A stretch of 64,000 nt of DNA from Coenobita brevimanus (GCA_032717465.1 CM064658.1:6041001-6105000); one strand, 5' to 3'. Positions 31,500 through 42,507 are shown, counted from the first letter of the stretch. A program made the numbers and translations. Notes: generated by a model from the letters alone, not told the origin.

Positions 31500-33480
31500 T
31501 CATGATATGGCTATATGTTATGCTGGATGTTTTTAGATCGACTTCTCGTTCTAAAGACACCAGGGACTGAGCGGGGTCCTCTTTCTAGACCGGAAATAGA
31601 ACACTTACAAAGGAACAGGGCATAAAAAACTAGGCAGGACACCTTAACATCTATTGTCTTAGTTCAATTCCCTTACAATATACATACAAAGATACACTGA
31701 ATATGGATGGGGTAAAGTGACAGGTTAATTAACAGTAGCATAACATAATCACATGGGCACTGTGTTTACACCTGAGTTAATACACGAGAGAATATCACAT
31801 AGCCGTAGTGACACTGTTCATACACTCGGTGTCTTTGGACTGTACGTGGTAGGTTGGTCTCTTGGCCACACACTAGTATATCACTCTGGTTCTGGGGCGC
31901 TTAGACATACACACAGCACTCTGGATAAACTGGAGTAGAGACCTTTATGGGTAGTGCTTCTGTCTCACTGTTTCTATATCACCTACAGTCACTGTCATTG
32001 TTAAGTCTTAAGCACGACACTGGGGTCTGGAGGCGTCGTCACTGGGCTGCTGAGGTCTGGGCTTAACTGAGGTGGCGCCCGGGAGTGGGAGGGAGCCCTC
32101 CTGGGGGGCCCTCCTGTGGAAGGCACGGGACAGCTCTCGGGGGCGTCACGGCCTAGGCGCGTGTCTGGTCTGGGGTGCAGGGAGGCCCTTCTCTGCTTGG
32201 GCCTCGACCTGATGAGGGGCCCTCAGGACTGGGGCCAAATTGCATCAGGAGTCGGGTCTGCCACTTCTTGCTCTTGGCGGAGGGCTGACGGTGAGGCCAG
32301 AGCGGTCCCGCCCTGAGGTCTGGGGACTAGCCCTGGAAGGAAGGGGACTGCGGTCGCCGCTGGGTGGGGGCGCTGTCAGGGATTGACTACGGCACCTTGC
32401 CCGCGGGGCATCTGTCAGGATCCGGCGTCATCCAGGGGCAGACTGAAGGGCGTGAACCCCGTCCTCAGTGACAGGACCTCGCCACCACTCCTGGAGAGGC
32501 AGCACCTCTGGGGAACCACACCTGGAGGGAGAGACAGAAGGGCTTCCCGTGCACCCGAGGGATGGAGAGTGGGCCGCACAAGGGACCTTCTCCTCCAGGA
32601 GAACCTTCAGGACTGTGGACAAAGGGCGTACAGTGGCCGTCCCTTCCCCGACGTGTACAGTGGCCGTCGTCATGGTTCCACAGCCCCTAGGGGTAGCAGC
32701 AGAAGGACGTACAGTGACTGTTCCTTCCCCAACGCGTACAGTGGCCGTTGTTGCAGGGCTGCTCCCGAAGGAGGAGGAGGCAGATGAGGGACGTACAGTG
32801 GCCGTTCCCTCCCTGGTATGTACAGTGGCCGTGACTGCGGGTCTGCCTGCTCAACAAGAAGTAGCTGAGGGATGTACAGTGGCCCTTCCCTCCCCGGTAC
32901 GCACAGTGGCCAATACTGTGGGGCTACTCCCGTAAGAGGCAAAGGAGGTGGATGAGGGACGTACAGTGGCCGTTCCCTCCCTGATGCTTACGGTGGCCGT
33001 CATCGCGGCTCCATTCCTCCTGTCTTTGCCTGTCGGTGTGCGTACAGTGGCCGTCACACCGAGGCGGGCTCCAGATGTGGCTGCAGCAGAAGGACGTACA
33101 GTGGCCATTCCTTCCACAGTGCGTACAGTGGCCGTCGTCGTGGAGGTGCAGGGGGAAGACAGCTGAGGGATGTACAGTGGCTGTTCCCTCCCCGGTACGT
33201 TCAGTGGCCGTTACCGCGGCACTGCCTGGGACTGTATCTGAAGCAGTCCCACCCCGATCTTGACGAGGGCTGGTCTGGCCGAGAAGTAGTGTCGCATTCC
33301 TGCGACGTCGTGGTTGGGCAGGTTGAGGGGAAGAGGGACACAAGGTCGGGGCGCATCGGCGCCCGTCTTGCTCTGGGCCAATGTCTCACTCACCTGGCCC
33401 GCCGTTGTGTCCTCCTGGGGTGGGGGTAGGGCTGCGGCTCCATAGTGGGGTGGGGGATCCGGCGGCGGGAGCGCGCATAT
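31500..33480 (-). mobile_element. Element G, copy 3
   Basis: Minus strand. The 5' end near 33420 has CAGGACACAACGGCGGGCC, and the block CGGCCAGACCAGCCCTCGTC corresponds to copies 1 and 2. The minisatellite 32620-33210 follows, then CCTGGATGACGCC-type sequence, an AT-richer part, and an end resembling copy 2 (GTTCTATTTCCGGTCTAGA, GAGAAGTCGATCTAAAAAC, CCAGCATAACAT). Confidence 0.5.
32620..33210. repeat. Minisatellite with GTACAGTGGCCGT core
   Basis: About 14 cores of GTACAGTGGCCGT or close variants, arranged as pairs with CCCTCCCC-type spacers, giving a higher-order unit near 90 bp. The minus strand, in one frame, encodes HGHCTYQGGNGHCTS-type repeats and one full CCHC knuckle (CTHCGRNGHCTSFC). 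Confidence 0.8.
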
Positions 33481-33594
33481 TACTTTATGACACTGTCTGT
33501 GGGAGTAGAGGAAAAATATAAGGCGGAAGAAACACGGAAATATTAAGGGGAGAGATAGCATAGAGGTTCAGAAGACACCAAGAAGAGAGAGACT

Positions 33595-33690
33595 GGAGAC
33601 GAAACGGACCCTTTTAGCCACCAATGACGACATGCAGGGATACTGGGCAAGTGTTCTTTCTGCCTTCCCTAGGGGAAAACCAGGTAAGGT
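33595..33690. repeat. Short conserved repeat module (CCCTTTTAG..ACGACA..GCAGGGATA)
   Basis: CCCTTTTAGCCACCAATGAC, GACATGCAGGGATACTGGG and AGTGTTCTT align with 36625-36690 (CCCTTTTAGTCGCC, ACGACAAGCAGGGATA, AGTATTCTT). I recall similar modules as SINE cores in other invertebrates but cannot verify that here. Confidence 0.5.
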
Positions 33691-34100
33691 AAAGACTATG
33701 ACGTTGGAAATCCTAACATGCCTGATGAACTGGGTCAAACACGCATTCATTCACCTTTCAGACCCTCGAAACCCTGGCTCCACTCGATAGCTTATGGGCC
33801 TTGGGTACAGTGCTTCACATTTCACGCTATGCTTTTCCTTCCCTCGTGAATTTAGCCCAATTTTAATCAGAAGAATAACTTTGTAAAGAAAATAATTTGG
33901 TTATATTTATGAATATAATGAGTAAATATAAGAAGTGCTCAAAGATGGGATGCTATTCAAAGATTTAAACGGCAAAATGCGGGTTGTAAGAAATGTTCCA
34001 CTCTGATATATAACGTCATTTTTTGTTCAAGAATAATTTAGTATTTAATAATTTAGTGTAGTTCATAGTATAAGGGATAAATAAGTAGTGTGAGGGAGCG
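33691..34100. other. No gene recognised
   Basis: AT-rich sequence upstream of the promoter-like block at 34130. I see no repeat or ORF that can be supported. Confidence 0.5.
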
Positions 34101-34124
34101 TGAGTTGAGCCTGTGAGTTTGGCC

Positions 34125-34276
34125 GGGTGTCTGACAGATGGCGGCGGCTGTCAGTTTGTTTTGAACCTTTGCAAATGGCAGTGTTGTTTTGAATGTTGCA
34201 GCCACCCCAGCCTCCAGCACGCCCCCCGGACACAGTGGAGTAGCCCAGGAGAAGCCATGCCCGACCCTCCTATCAT
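34125..34276 (+). CDS. Putative promoter/5' UTR and first coding exon (MPDPPIM...)
   Basis: CAGATGGCGGCGGC (34136-34149) fits the YY1 element found downstream of many start sites. A GC-rich 5' UTR follows, then ATG at 34257 in good context (GAAGCCATGC), reading MPDPPIM, and the exon ends in a consensus donor TATCAT|GTGAGTGC at 34277. Only 20 coding bases (34257-34276) are in this exon, and later exons could not be identified among the repeats, so the gene is unknown. The 83-codon frame on the opposite strand is not credited. Confidence 0.4.
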
Positions 34277-35007
34277 GTGAGTGCTCAAAATTAACCCTAG
34301 GCATGTTAAATATTGAATAAATGACGCTGTGTTTACAGTGGAGCCTTCTTCGTGGCCGTACTACACTGTTATTTACCTAATTTTACCTCTGTAGCCAGTC
34401 TTTTTTTGTATTTTGGTGTAATTTAAAGCATTATATATTTTGAGCCAATGTGAGTATAGTTATACGGGTTTGATATGTTTAATAATCACTTAATAGTGCA
34501 TTGTTCTTACCATCCATACTGCTGTGTTATTTATTTCACTGCCCTCATCACCAATTTTACGTTTTTATTAATATATTAAACTTCCTTTACATTAAGCCTA
34601 TATAGGTACAGTTTTAGGGATTTGAAAATTTTGATAATCATTATTTATACACTGAGCCAACATTCATCAGTTATTACCTTGTTATTAAGATATTTTATTT
34701 CCCATGGTTCTTTTATTTATTAGAACTTGTAGTAATTGTGGCCATTGTACTCTATGAGTCTGTGTGGTTACAGTTTTACTGGTCAGATGCATTTAGTAAT
34801 TTTGTAATATACAATGAAGCTTTGAATTTACTCTTAATAGACTACTGTATCTTGTTATTTTGTGTATAGCACTATTATACTCCGTCCTTCTTTATGTTTT
34901 GGTATAAATGTGACTGTAATTTTGTATGAGTCTATGTGAGTACAATTTTACAGGCCCAGTCTGTTGTGTATTCTTTTAAAATATGGTGCATTGTGGTTTT
35001 CATTCTA

Positions 35008-35395
35008 GTGATAGGTTGTGGCAACCATCATATAGTCACTTGATGTAATGTTGCCTACTTCTTTCACTTTTATCATTCATTTTCTGTGTCTGCCCTCCTC
35101 TCCTCCAATTTCTCCCATCTTTCCTGTTACTTTTTATTACTCTTCTTTCCTTCTGCGGTGGCTTTACATTGAGCAACAAACCTGATGGTTTCCTGGAAGC
35201 TAGGAAACCATTTACAGTGCTGGATGGTAACCATACAACCAACCATACGTGTTCCTTATGTGTCAGTACCAGCATGTGGATTGGCAGAGGGCTAGTGCCT
35301 CTTCTGTAAAACAACTACCGGTAGGCTAACTCAAAGACAAACGGCCACCCTTTATGAGATTATGGTGTCTGGCTATAGATACAGTGTGTAGATAG
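35008..35395 (+). mobile_element. SINE2 (short form) with target duplication
   Basis: TTTTCATTCTA occurs at 34997-35007 and 35396-35406, an 11-bp target duplication proving retroposition. The head matches SINE2 (CACTTGATGTAATGTTGCC), the central stem GATGGTTTCCTGG..CTAGGAAACCAT is kept, and the tail is a LINE-A/5S-SINE type: AACTCAAAGACAAACGGCCA, then GGTGTCTGGCTATAGATA. Confidence 0.85.
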
Positions 35396-36586
35396 TTTTC
35401 ATTCTACTATTATTGCATTCTTGTTTCACATATTTCACCTCTGGTCTGTCTTTTTCATATTTTCTTGATGGTGTGGCTACATTTTTGCATTTGAATGGTT
35501 ACAGATTTACAGGTATAATATATTCAGAAAATTCATAATACACAATAGTTTTCATTCAGCCATTATTACTTTATTACCGGTGTTTCATGTAATTTTTTTT
35601 TTTTTTTAATTTTAACATTTTCATATAACTGTGGTGATAGTTTTGTGTGAGTCTCTAAGGTTACAGTTTTACCATACCCTACTGGTTTAATATATTCAGT
35701 AATCTTTCATTATATGGTGGATTGTTCTTCCTGCCCCCTATTAGTTAATCCCCTCCTAGTCAGTCTCTGTTTAATTGTTTATTTTTATTATATTTTTATG
35801 AGCGGTTATAATTAGTATATACAGTACTGTATTATGAGGTAATACCCACATGCTTTTAGGGAACAGAGATGTTTAATACCCGGTACTGTATTGTAATCAC
35901 TGTTTATACAATGGATTCATAATCCAGCTTTTATTGCCCTGTTATTTACCTTATTTTATCTCCCTTGGTGTTTGTTTTATATAGCGGTATATACCATAGT
36001 TTACTTACAGTGGTGGTTTTGTGTGAGTGTAGGCCTATGTGGATATGATTATGATGGTGTATTTGTTACTATTTTTTTTTTTTGCAGAAGATGGACAGAG
36101 GAAGGAAAAACAAATTCGGTACCCGGTATTATTAGTTTTTTCTTTTTCACTTTTTTTGATAGTGGAGTCATAATTCTCTCCATACGGCCTTATTTAGCGT
36201 ATTTTATGTCTGAGCTCTCATTTTATATATTGCGGTTAACTTTGATTATTGCCTATGGTACTCATTATATTTTTTGAGCTGATACTGATATGGCTTTGGT
36301 TTTACAGGCCTGCAATATTCAGTAATCATTATTTTTACTGAAGTATTACAGGTATTTTGGTCATTACCACTCTTCTGTGTATGGTATTTTGGTACTATAT
36401 CCTTTTACATGGACTGTATTGGAATAATAATTACATACCTAGCCATTTACCATACAGTGCTGGTACTGTACATCATATGGTTTTGATTTTTACAAGTCCA
36501 CTTATTCATTATTTTATTTTCAGTGAAGTATGGTATTTATTATTTTGGTTCTTACCACTCTCGTTTGTTTGTTTTTTTAGTTAGTT

Positions 36587-36828
36587 GTTTTCCGGGGAGG
36601 GGCACTAACCCTCCGCCAACCCTTTTAGTCGCCTTTTACGACAAGCAGGGATAGGCTACTGGGGGAGTATTCTTGAAAATCCCTCTACCCCCAGGGGGTA
36701 TATGAGAGAGGGGGGTGTGAGTTGAGAGCAAGGCAGTGAAATGGCGGGGGACAGGGCGACTTGGAGGCGATTTGTTTGTGGCCACCCCAAACGGGATTGA
36801 GGCGTCTGGCAATAGATAGATAGATAGA
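36587..36828 (+). mobile_element. SINE module followed by LINE-A 3' stub
   Basis: GTTTTCCGGGGAGGGGCACT and CCCTCCGCCAACCC match the 5S-SINE tail block (which there runs in the opposite orientation); the CCCTTTTAGTCGCC module follows, and from 36698 a LINE-A 3' end (GTATATGAGAGAG, GGCGACTTGGAGGCGATTTG, CAATAGATAGATAGATAG). Whether the two parts inserted together is not clear. Confidence 0.65.
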
Positions 36829-36884
36829 CCACTCTCGTATTTGTTATTTTAGTACCAATTCTTCTTACCTGTACTGTAAAATCT

Positions 36885-37270
36885 CAGTTATCCATTGTTG
36901 CAATATCCAGGCTAATGCAGTATCCAGCACTGCTGGCTCGGCTCTATTAAAGCAATATTCGTCGAAATTATGCAACTGAAATGGGATGTAACCGGCGGTT
37001 CTTTGGAATATCTGGCATTGAGGTGTATCAGCCAGCTTGTAAATGGTAGCCACTGGCACTGTATTACTGTACTGTATCATTATTTTATTGTATTTTATGC
37101 GTCATTCTCATCATTTACTCACGGGAAATTTTTTAGGATAGAGGCTCGAGATGGATGGTAACACATTATCCGGCTTGATGCTGAATATTGAGCTGATGGG
37201 AGGGTGCTATGCAATATCCGATGTAGGGTGTGGCTGAATTATGCCGGGTAATTGAGAGTTTTCGGTATAT
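36885..37270. mobile_element. MITE family D, copy 1
   Basis: Ends AATCTCAGTTATCCATTG and, inverted, AACTCTCAATTACCCGGCAT. Interior CAATATTCGTCG and GTAACCGGCGGTTCT match, inverted, the copy at 61740-62176. The terminal pattern (CTCTCAATTATC) and flanking TA point to a pogo/Tigger mobiliser. Confidence 0.6.
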
Positions 37271-37341
37271 AGTTTTGTTTTAGTAACCTTCTTATCCATT
37301 AAGCATATATGGTTATGATTTTACAGGTCTAAAATACAGTA

Positions 37342-37766
37342 CAGTAAGACCTCACCATTATGGAGTAATTGGGGCCAAAGCCATTCTGAAAAAAGCGAAA
37401 TTCCGATAAAAGCGACATCTGGACTTCCCCCCCAACCCAGACTTTTTCCGATATATCGGACATCAGTCCGGATCGCACCAACGGTTTTTAAACTGTTTTC
37501 ACTACCACTGCAGTACTGTACTGTATTATACCTTCACTACAATAATCCAGTGGTATATTATATATTATACTGTAATACTGTACACTGATAGACATGTCTT
37601 TTATTTACCTTATTGTGGTGAACATAGCTGAAGTGGTCAGGTAGTCTGGACTGCTTCTGGCTTTATCGGACTTTTTCCAATATCTAGGAGTTTAGTCCGG
37701 TAGCTCCTCGATTCCGAAAAAAGCGAATTCCGGTCTACTGAAGTCTGTTATATCGAGTTCTTACTG
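37342..37766. mobile_element. Tigger/pogo-type MITE, 425 bp
   Basis: Left CAGTAAGACCTCACCATTAT and right, inverted, CAGTAAGAACTCGATATAAC are flanked by TA (37340-37341, 37767-37768). Internal mirrored blocks: AAAAAAGCGAAATTCCG and GAAAAAAGCGAATTCCGG. Non-coding. Confidence 0.75.
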
Positions 37767-37889
37767 TAATCGCTACTGATATATTTACAGTGGAATCATC
37801 ATGCCATCACCAGCTAGTTATTTAGCTAGTTTTGCAGTAGCTACTGTACTTCTTAGTCCTGCATTTTTCAGAATTCCATGAACTGTAAT

Positions 37890-38110
37890 TGTGATAGAGA
37901 GAGAGTGAGAGTGAGTGTGTGTGTGTGTTTCCAGTATGAGCATGATCTTGTTGTTGTTGTTGTTGGTGGTGGTGGTGAGGCCCCAGACTCATGCATAAGA
38001 ACCATGTGGATTGCGGGCTCAAGTCATTGTCCTTCTGCAGTCCAACATCCTTCAATCAGGAGATAGGGAGGGTAATTGAGGGACTTTTGTGTAACTGGGC
38101 AGCACTGCAA
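37890..38110 (-). repeat. GA/GT/TTG microsatellites and 'CATCTGAAATGTG' repeat copy 2
   Basis: Adjacent GA, GT and (TTG)(GTG) tracts precede a diverged copy of the repeat seen at 27320 and 55738 (CCCCAGACTCATGCAT, ATGTGGATTGCGGGCTC, CTGCAGTCCAACATCC). 38111-38395 shows nothing further. Confidence 0.5.
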
Positions 38111-38396
38111 GAACTTATTATTAAAACAGCATTATCAAAGGGAAATGGTTAATGTGTACAGGTTTTAGTGAAAATAGTTATGGGGAATTAGGGTTGGAAT
38201 GATGTGTATTGTGGAACTGACTATTGACTTCCACTATACAAGAAATGTCAGTACCATACCAATAATACTAAAGGTGGCATCATTCTGGGCCAAAAACGGC
38301 TAACATGTTAGCAATTTTTGTGAATCGTTTTGAATTACAGTACACTAGACCTGTACAGGTAGCCTAAGTTGCCCATGCTTCAATGGTATTTTTTAT

Positions 38397-40600
38397 TCTA
38401 TCTATCTATCTATAGCCCGACGCCTTAATCCCGCAAAAGGTGGCTGCAGACAAATTGCCTCCAAGTCGCTCTGTCACCCACCATTTGACTACCCTCCTCA
38501 CAGCTCACCCCCCCCCTCCCTCATATACCTCTCAACTCCATCCCTCCACCTCATCCTCGGTCTACCCCTCCCATTCCCTCCCTCCACCTCACCTACATTC
38601 ACCCTCTTAGTCAGTCTTTCATTCTCCATTCTCTCCACATGTCCAAACCACCTCAGTGTATTTCTCCTAATCTTCTCAACCACATCCACATCCACCCCAC
38701 AGCGTTCCTTCACTTCTTCATTCGTCAACCTGTCCCTCCATGTCACTCCACATGCTCCTCTCAAGTAACTCATTTCCACTGCTCTCACTCTTGACTTGTT
38801 CCCCTCTTGCAAGGTCCATGCCTCGCTTCCATCCGTCAGGGTAGGGATCACAATACTTTCATGCAGTGACTTCTTAACTTCCATACTCACCTCCCTATTT
38901 CTCATCACTGCTTTCAGTGAACCAACAACCTTCCTTCCCTGCTGTACCCTTTCATGCACTTCATCCCCCAGAGTTCCATCCTTACTCATCACACTACCCA
39001 AGTACTTGAATGCACTCACATACTCCATATCCTCACCATCTAACCTCACTGTACATTCTGTGACTTCATTCCTCTCAGACATCATAACTTTACTTTTGTT
39101 TACATTAACTTTCAGCTTCCTCCTCCTTCACACTGCCCCAAATTCATTCACCAAACCTTGCCACTCCCATTCATCTTCACTCAACAATACTGTATCATCA
39201 GCAAACAGCAATACTGGAATCTTCCAAATCTCACCCTGATTCATTAGAGCCACTCCCACATCCACTGCCCTACCTTGCACCTCCTTTACAACCCCATCCA
39301 TGTATATACTAAACAACCATGGAGACATCACACAACCTTGTTTCAGTCCCACATTGAGATAAAAGAACTCACTCAGCTCACCATCCACTCGCACCGTAGC
39401 CCTAGCTCCTTCGTACATACTCTTCACAGCACTCAACAATTTCCCCTCCACTCCATATATTCTTAATACCTTCCACATACCTTGCCTATCTATTCTGTCA
39501 TAAGCTTTCTCCAAGTCCATGAAGGCAGCATACACTTTCTTTCCCTTCTCTAGATACTTCTCCACTAAACATCTTAGAACAATTATCTGATCTACATACC
39601 CTTTTCCCTTCCTAAATCCCCCTTGTTCTTCTCCAACTAGCTCCTCTGTCATATGCCTAACCCTATCAATGAGTATTCTACCATATATTTTACCGGTCAC
39701 ACTAAGAAGGCAAATACCCCTATTGTTACCACATACTTCTCTCTCCCCTTTTCCTCTGTATAAAGGAACAATTATACCTGATTTCCAGTCCTCTGGAACC
39801 CTTCCCTCTTCCCAAGCCAATCTACACAACTTCCATATTCACTCCACAACAATCTCACCCCCATACCTCAGCATTTCACCACACACTCCATCAATTCCTG
39901 GGGCCTTTCCCAACTTGATCTTCTTCATTGCTTCCACTACTTCCGCCCTACTGATCTCTTCCTCCCTCCTCTCATCTCTTCTCCCAGCCATTCCCCAACC
40001 ACTTATACTCTCACTGTTCTCACTCTCTACATTCAACAAATCCTCAAAGTGCTCCTTCCATCTCCTCAATTTCTCTCTCTTCTCTACCAACAATCTATTA
40101 TTCCTATCTTTCATGCCCCTACTGTTTCCCCTCTCACACTGCTTTACTTTCTTTACCTCCTAAAATTTCTTACTTTCCCTCCATTTCACACTCAGATTCC
40201 TCCCAAACTCTTCATCCACTTTCTTCTTACTCTCCTTCATCAGTCTCTTCACCTCCCATCTCCTGCTCACATATACCTCTCTCTTCTCTCTCTCATCTTC
40301 TCCCCTACCTCTACTCGCTAACCATTCACTATATGCCTTCTTTTGTTCCACTGCTCGTTTCACCTCATCATTCCACCATGCTGTCCCTTCCACACCCTTG
40401 CAACTCCTCCTCAGTCCACAAACCACCTCACACACCGCGCCTATCTCTTCCGTGAATGTCTTACATACGTCTTCCACCCCTTCCATCTGCCCTAGCTCAT
40501 ACCTTCTCAATCTTTCTTCCACCATGCTCTTATACTCTGCCATTTTCTCAGTATCTTGCAAATTCTCCACTCTTCTCACAGGAGCTGTTTCCTCCTGTCT
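38397..40600 (-). mobile_element. LINE-A copy 2
   Basis: Starts at its 3' end with a (TATC)n tail, then the protein in four frames: 38498-39085 (MSERNEVTECTVRLDG, KYLGSVMSKDGTLG, PTLTDGSEAWTLQEG, FGHVERMENERLTKRV), 39128-39829 (RT: VPLYRGKGEREVCGN, NRGICLLSVTGKIYGR, AAFMDLEKAYDRIDRQGMW, VLLFADDTVLLSEDEWEWQG), 39839-40114 (KIKLGKAPGIDGVCGEML) and 40160-40579 (linker, GTAWWNDEVKRAVEQKK). FADDT is intact. Frameshifts and a missing endonuclease make it inactive. The 3' tail is GGTGGCTGCAG..GGATTAAGGCGTCGGGCTATAG. Confidence 0.88.
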
Positions 40601-40839
40601 TCCCCTTCACAGTTATAAGTTTGATATCAAGCTCATTTGTGTATTTATTGAAGCAACAAACCTCCTAGCAAATTAAATCCAGCTGACTGTTGGTTATTCG
40701 ATTAATGAAAACGGCTGACATGTTTGCTGTTTTCTGCTCACTGTGATGCCATTTTAATGTGATACCCGTGATTTTGTGTTTAGTGTTTTTATAATGTATG
40801 AAAGTTTGACCATTTGGAGGAAGGGAAAGGTAAAATATT

Positions 40840-41090
40840 GACTTGGAGAGTGAGCAGAAAAGAGAGAGGAAGGCTGATTGTGAGTTAGAGGGAGAAAAGA
40901 CTGAGGATGAGACGGAAGAAGAGGGGGAGAAGGAGGATGAGGTGGAGGGACTGTGTGGAGAGTTACATTTTATGAGTGAGGGTGGTTTGGGATGGAGGAA
41001 GGTTTACCTGATAGTGGAGGACAGTGACATGGAGGCAGTTTGTTTGTGGCCACCCATCCTGTGATTTAGGTGTTTGGATATAGATTGAGT
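40840..41090 (+). mobile_element. Diverged LINE-A 3' stub
   Basis: GACATGGAGGCAGTTTGTTT, GTGGCCACCCATCCTGTGAT and TTAGGTGTTTGGATATAGAT correspond to the LINE-A 3' terminus. The acidic 73-codon frame here (MESEQKRERKADCELEGEK) is the drifted LINE-A C-terminal/3' region and not a gene. Confidence 0.65.
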
Positions 41091-41470
41091 TTGTGTCTTT
41101 AACGTGATACTCTTGTGATTATTATTATATTCCCCCCCCCCCTTTTTTTTTCCCAAATAATGACACCAGTTCTGTTTGTTTTTATTTTCTCATGATACAG
41201 TACTTATACTTCATTTCATCGAGCCTGGCACCATCAGTAATGTTCTTAACACCTGTAGCATTGATAAAGGTCCTCAGAACTGGATATACATTTTTGTTTT
41301 GCCTTTATATATTGGTTTTCGAGGTAAAACATAGAGGTTTACCTAGTGCTGAGGATTTACTTCAACATTACAGGCATTGAGGACATCATTGATGATGCGA
41401 AACTTGGTGAAATGGGATATAGTTCTTACTTAATTGTATCTTTACAGGATTAAGTCAGGCTCATACCTTC
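41091..41470. other. No gene established
   Basis: Contains a C-run/T-run near 41135. AACATTACAG|GCATTGAGGACATC would give IEDIIDDAKL, but the following donor is poor, so I do not call an exon. Confidence 0.4.
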
Positions 41471-42264
41471 CCATGTTTTGAACCATTTTTATCATGCATG
41501 TCTTTGAAATTTTGAATAGTGTCAACACACACTATTTCATGTAGTAGTGCATTCCACTAATCAGTTGCTGTATTTGGGAAACTGAGTTTCCTTACGTCTT
41601 TAGTACTTCTCTTTTGTATAGTTTATTGCAGTGTCCTCTTAATGTTCCTTCCCCATAGGTTATATTCTCATTCGTGCCTATTTTCTCTTTTCCTGTGATG
41701 CATTTATTTAACCTAATCTTGTCTCCTCTTATCCTTCTTTCTTGTAATGGTGGTAGGTTTAATTTTTTCAGTCTTTCATCGTAGCTTAGATCCCTTAAGC
41801 ATGGAGCCCATCTTGTAGCAGCCCTTTATACTTTTTCAGTCTTATCTGTGTGTTTTTTAAGATGTGGATTCCAGACTGCAGATGCATACTCCAGAGTTGA
41901 TCTAATGAATTATGTGATTGTTGTTCTCAACATGTCTTCATTTATGTATGTGAAAGCTACTCTCATTAGCAAGCAGAGTGTACCGGTACATGTTCTGTAC
42001 TGTCTCATTGTAGTGGTCAACTGGTGATAGTCTGTCATTGATAATCACTCCTAAGTCTTTCTCTTTTTCTGATGCGTGTAGGGTTGAATTTCCTAACTTA
42101 TAATCCCAGCCTGGTCTTTTTTTTTTTTTTTACCAAACTTTATTACATGACATTTGTCCACATTGAATTCCATTTGCCATCTTCTGCCCCATTCATGTGG
42201 CTTAGCTTATTTAATTCCTCTTGTAGCTCTCTGCAAGAGTCTGTGTTTGTAATTTTACTTTGTT

Positions 42265-42382
42265 GCCAACGGCCATGCCACGTTGAGTACACCGCTTCCC
42301 GTCCGATCAGCGAAGATAAGCAACGTTGGGTCTGGTTAGTACTTGGATGGGTGACCGCCTGGGAACACCAGATGCTGTTGGC
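42265..42382 (+). rRNA. 5S rRNA-like sequence (head of a SINE, pseudogene)
   Basis: 118 bases begin GCCAACGGCCATGCCACG and end GCTGTTGGC. They contain the pol III internal control region nearly intact: GATAAGCAACGTTGGGTCTG (A-box region) and GGTTAGTACTTGGATGGG, GACCGCCTGGGAACACC (C box). The ends can pair as in 5S helix I. The unique 3' continuation shared with the copies at 45836 and 3879 shows that it is a SINE head rather than a chromosomal 5S gene. Confidence 0.85.
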
Positions 42383-42507
42383 ATCCCTACGTGTCAAGTG
42401 GGGTTGGTGGAGGATTAGTGCCCCTCCCTGTAAAACAATTAACCCTAAGCCCTTGGCCACCCCGTCAGGGATACATGGCGTCTGGCAATGAATGAATGAA
42501 TGAATGC
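42265..42507 (+). mobile_element. 5S rRNA-derived SINE (SINE3-type), complete copy
   Basis: A 5S head (42265-42382) is joined to a ~100-bp tail: CTACGTGTCAAGTGGGGTTG, GGAGGATTAGTGCCCCTCCC, CAATTAACCCTAAGCCC, then GGCCACCCCGTC..GGGATACATGGCGTCTGGC and an (ATGA)n run. The last block mirrors the LINE-A 3' end (GGCCACCCCAAACGGGAT, GCGTCTGGCAAT). It is inserted in the CR1-like element just before its FADD box. Confidence 0.88.

Larger units (their letters stand above)
34326..37340. repeat. Highly diverged tandem repeat, ~160-bp period
   Basis: A recurring block (TGTGNGTACAGTTTTACAGG, then TTTGATATATTCAGTAATCA, then TTATACAGTGNATTGTTCTT, then CTGTTATTTACCT) appears near 34449, 34601, 34758, 34932, 35494, 35653, 36281, 36464 and 37302, with 150-185 bp steps where uninterrupted. 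A SINE2 (35008-35395), a LINE-A stub and MITEs have since inserted. It lies downstream of the putative first exon, so is probably intronic. The small frames are not genes. Confidence 0.65.

Noticed and set aside
27890..33210. CRISPR-like or tandem-protein arrays
   Set aside because: Units are imperfect, without unique spacers of constant length, and the genome is eukaryotic; a minisatellite explains them.
36089..36120. Short exon after TTTTTTTTTGCAG (AAGATGGACAGAGG...)
   Set aside because: Good acceptor, but the only nearby donor (GTACCC) is weak and the sequence lies in the degenerate tandem repeat region.
40843..41064. Acidic ORF MESEQKRERKADCELEGEK as a small gene
   Set aside because: It aligns with the diverged LINE-A 3' region and ends in the LINE-A tail.
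42265..42382. A functional chromosomal 5S rRNA gene
   Set aside because: It has no pol III T-run terminator directly after the 3' end and is fused to a SINE tail shared with other insertions.
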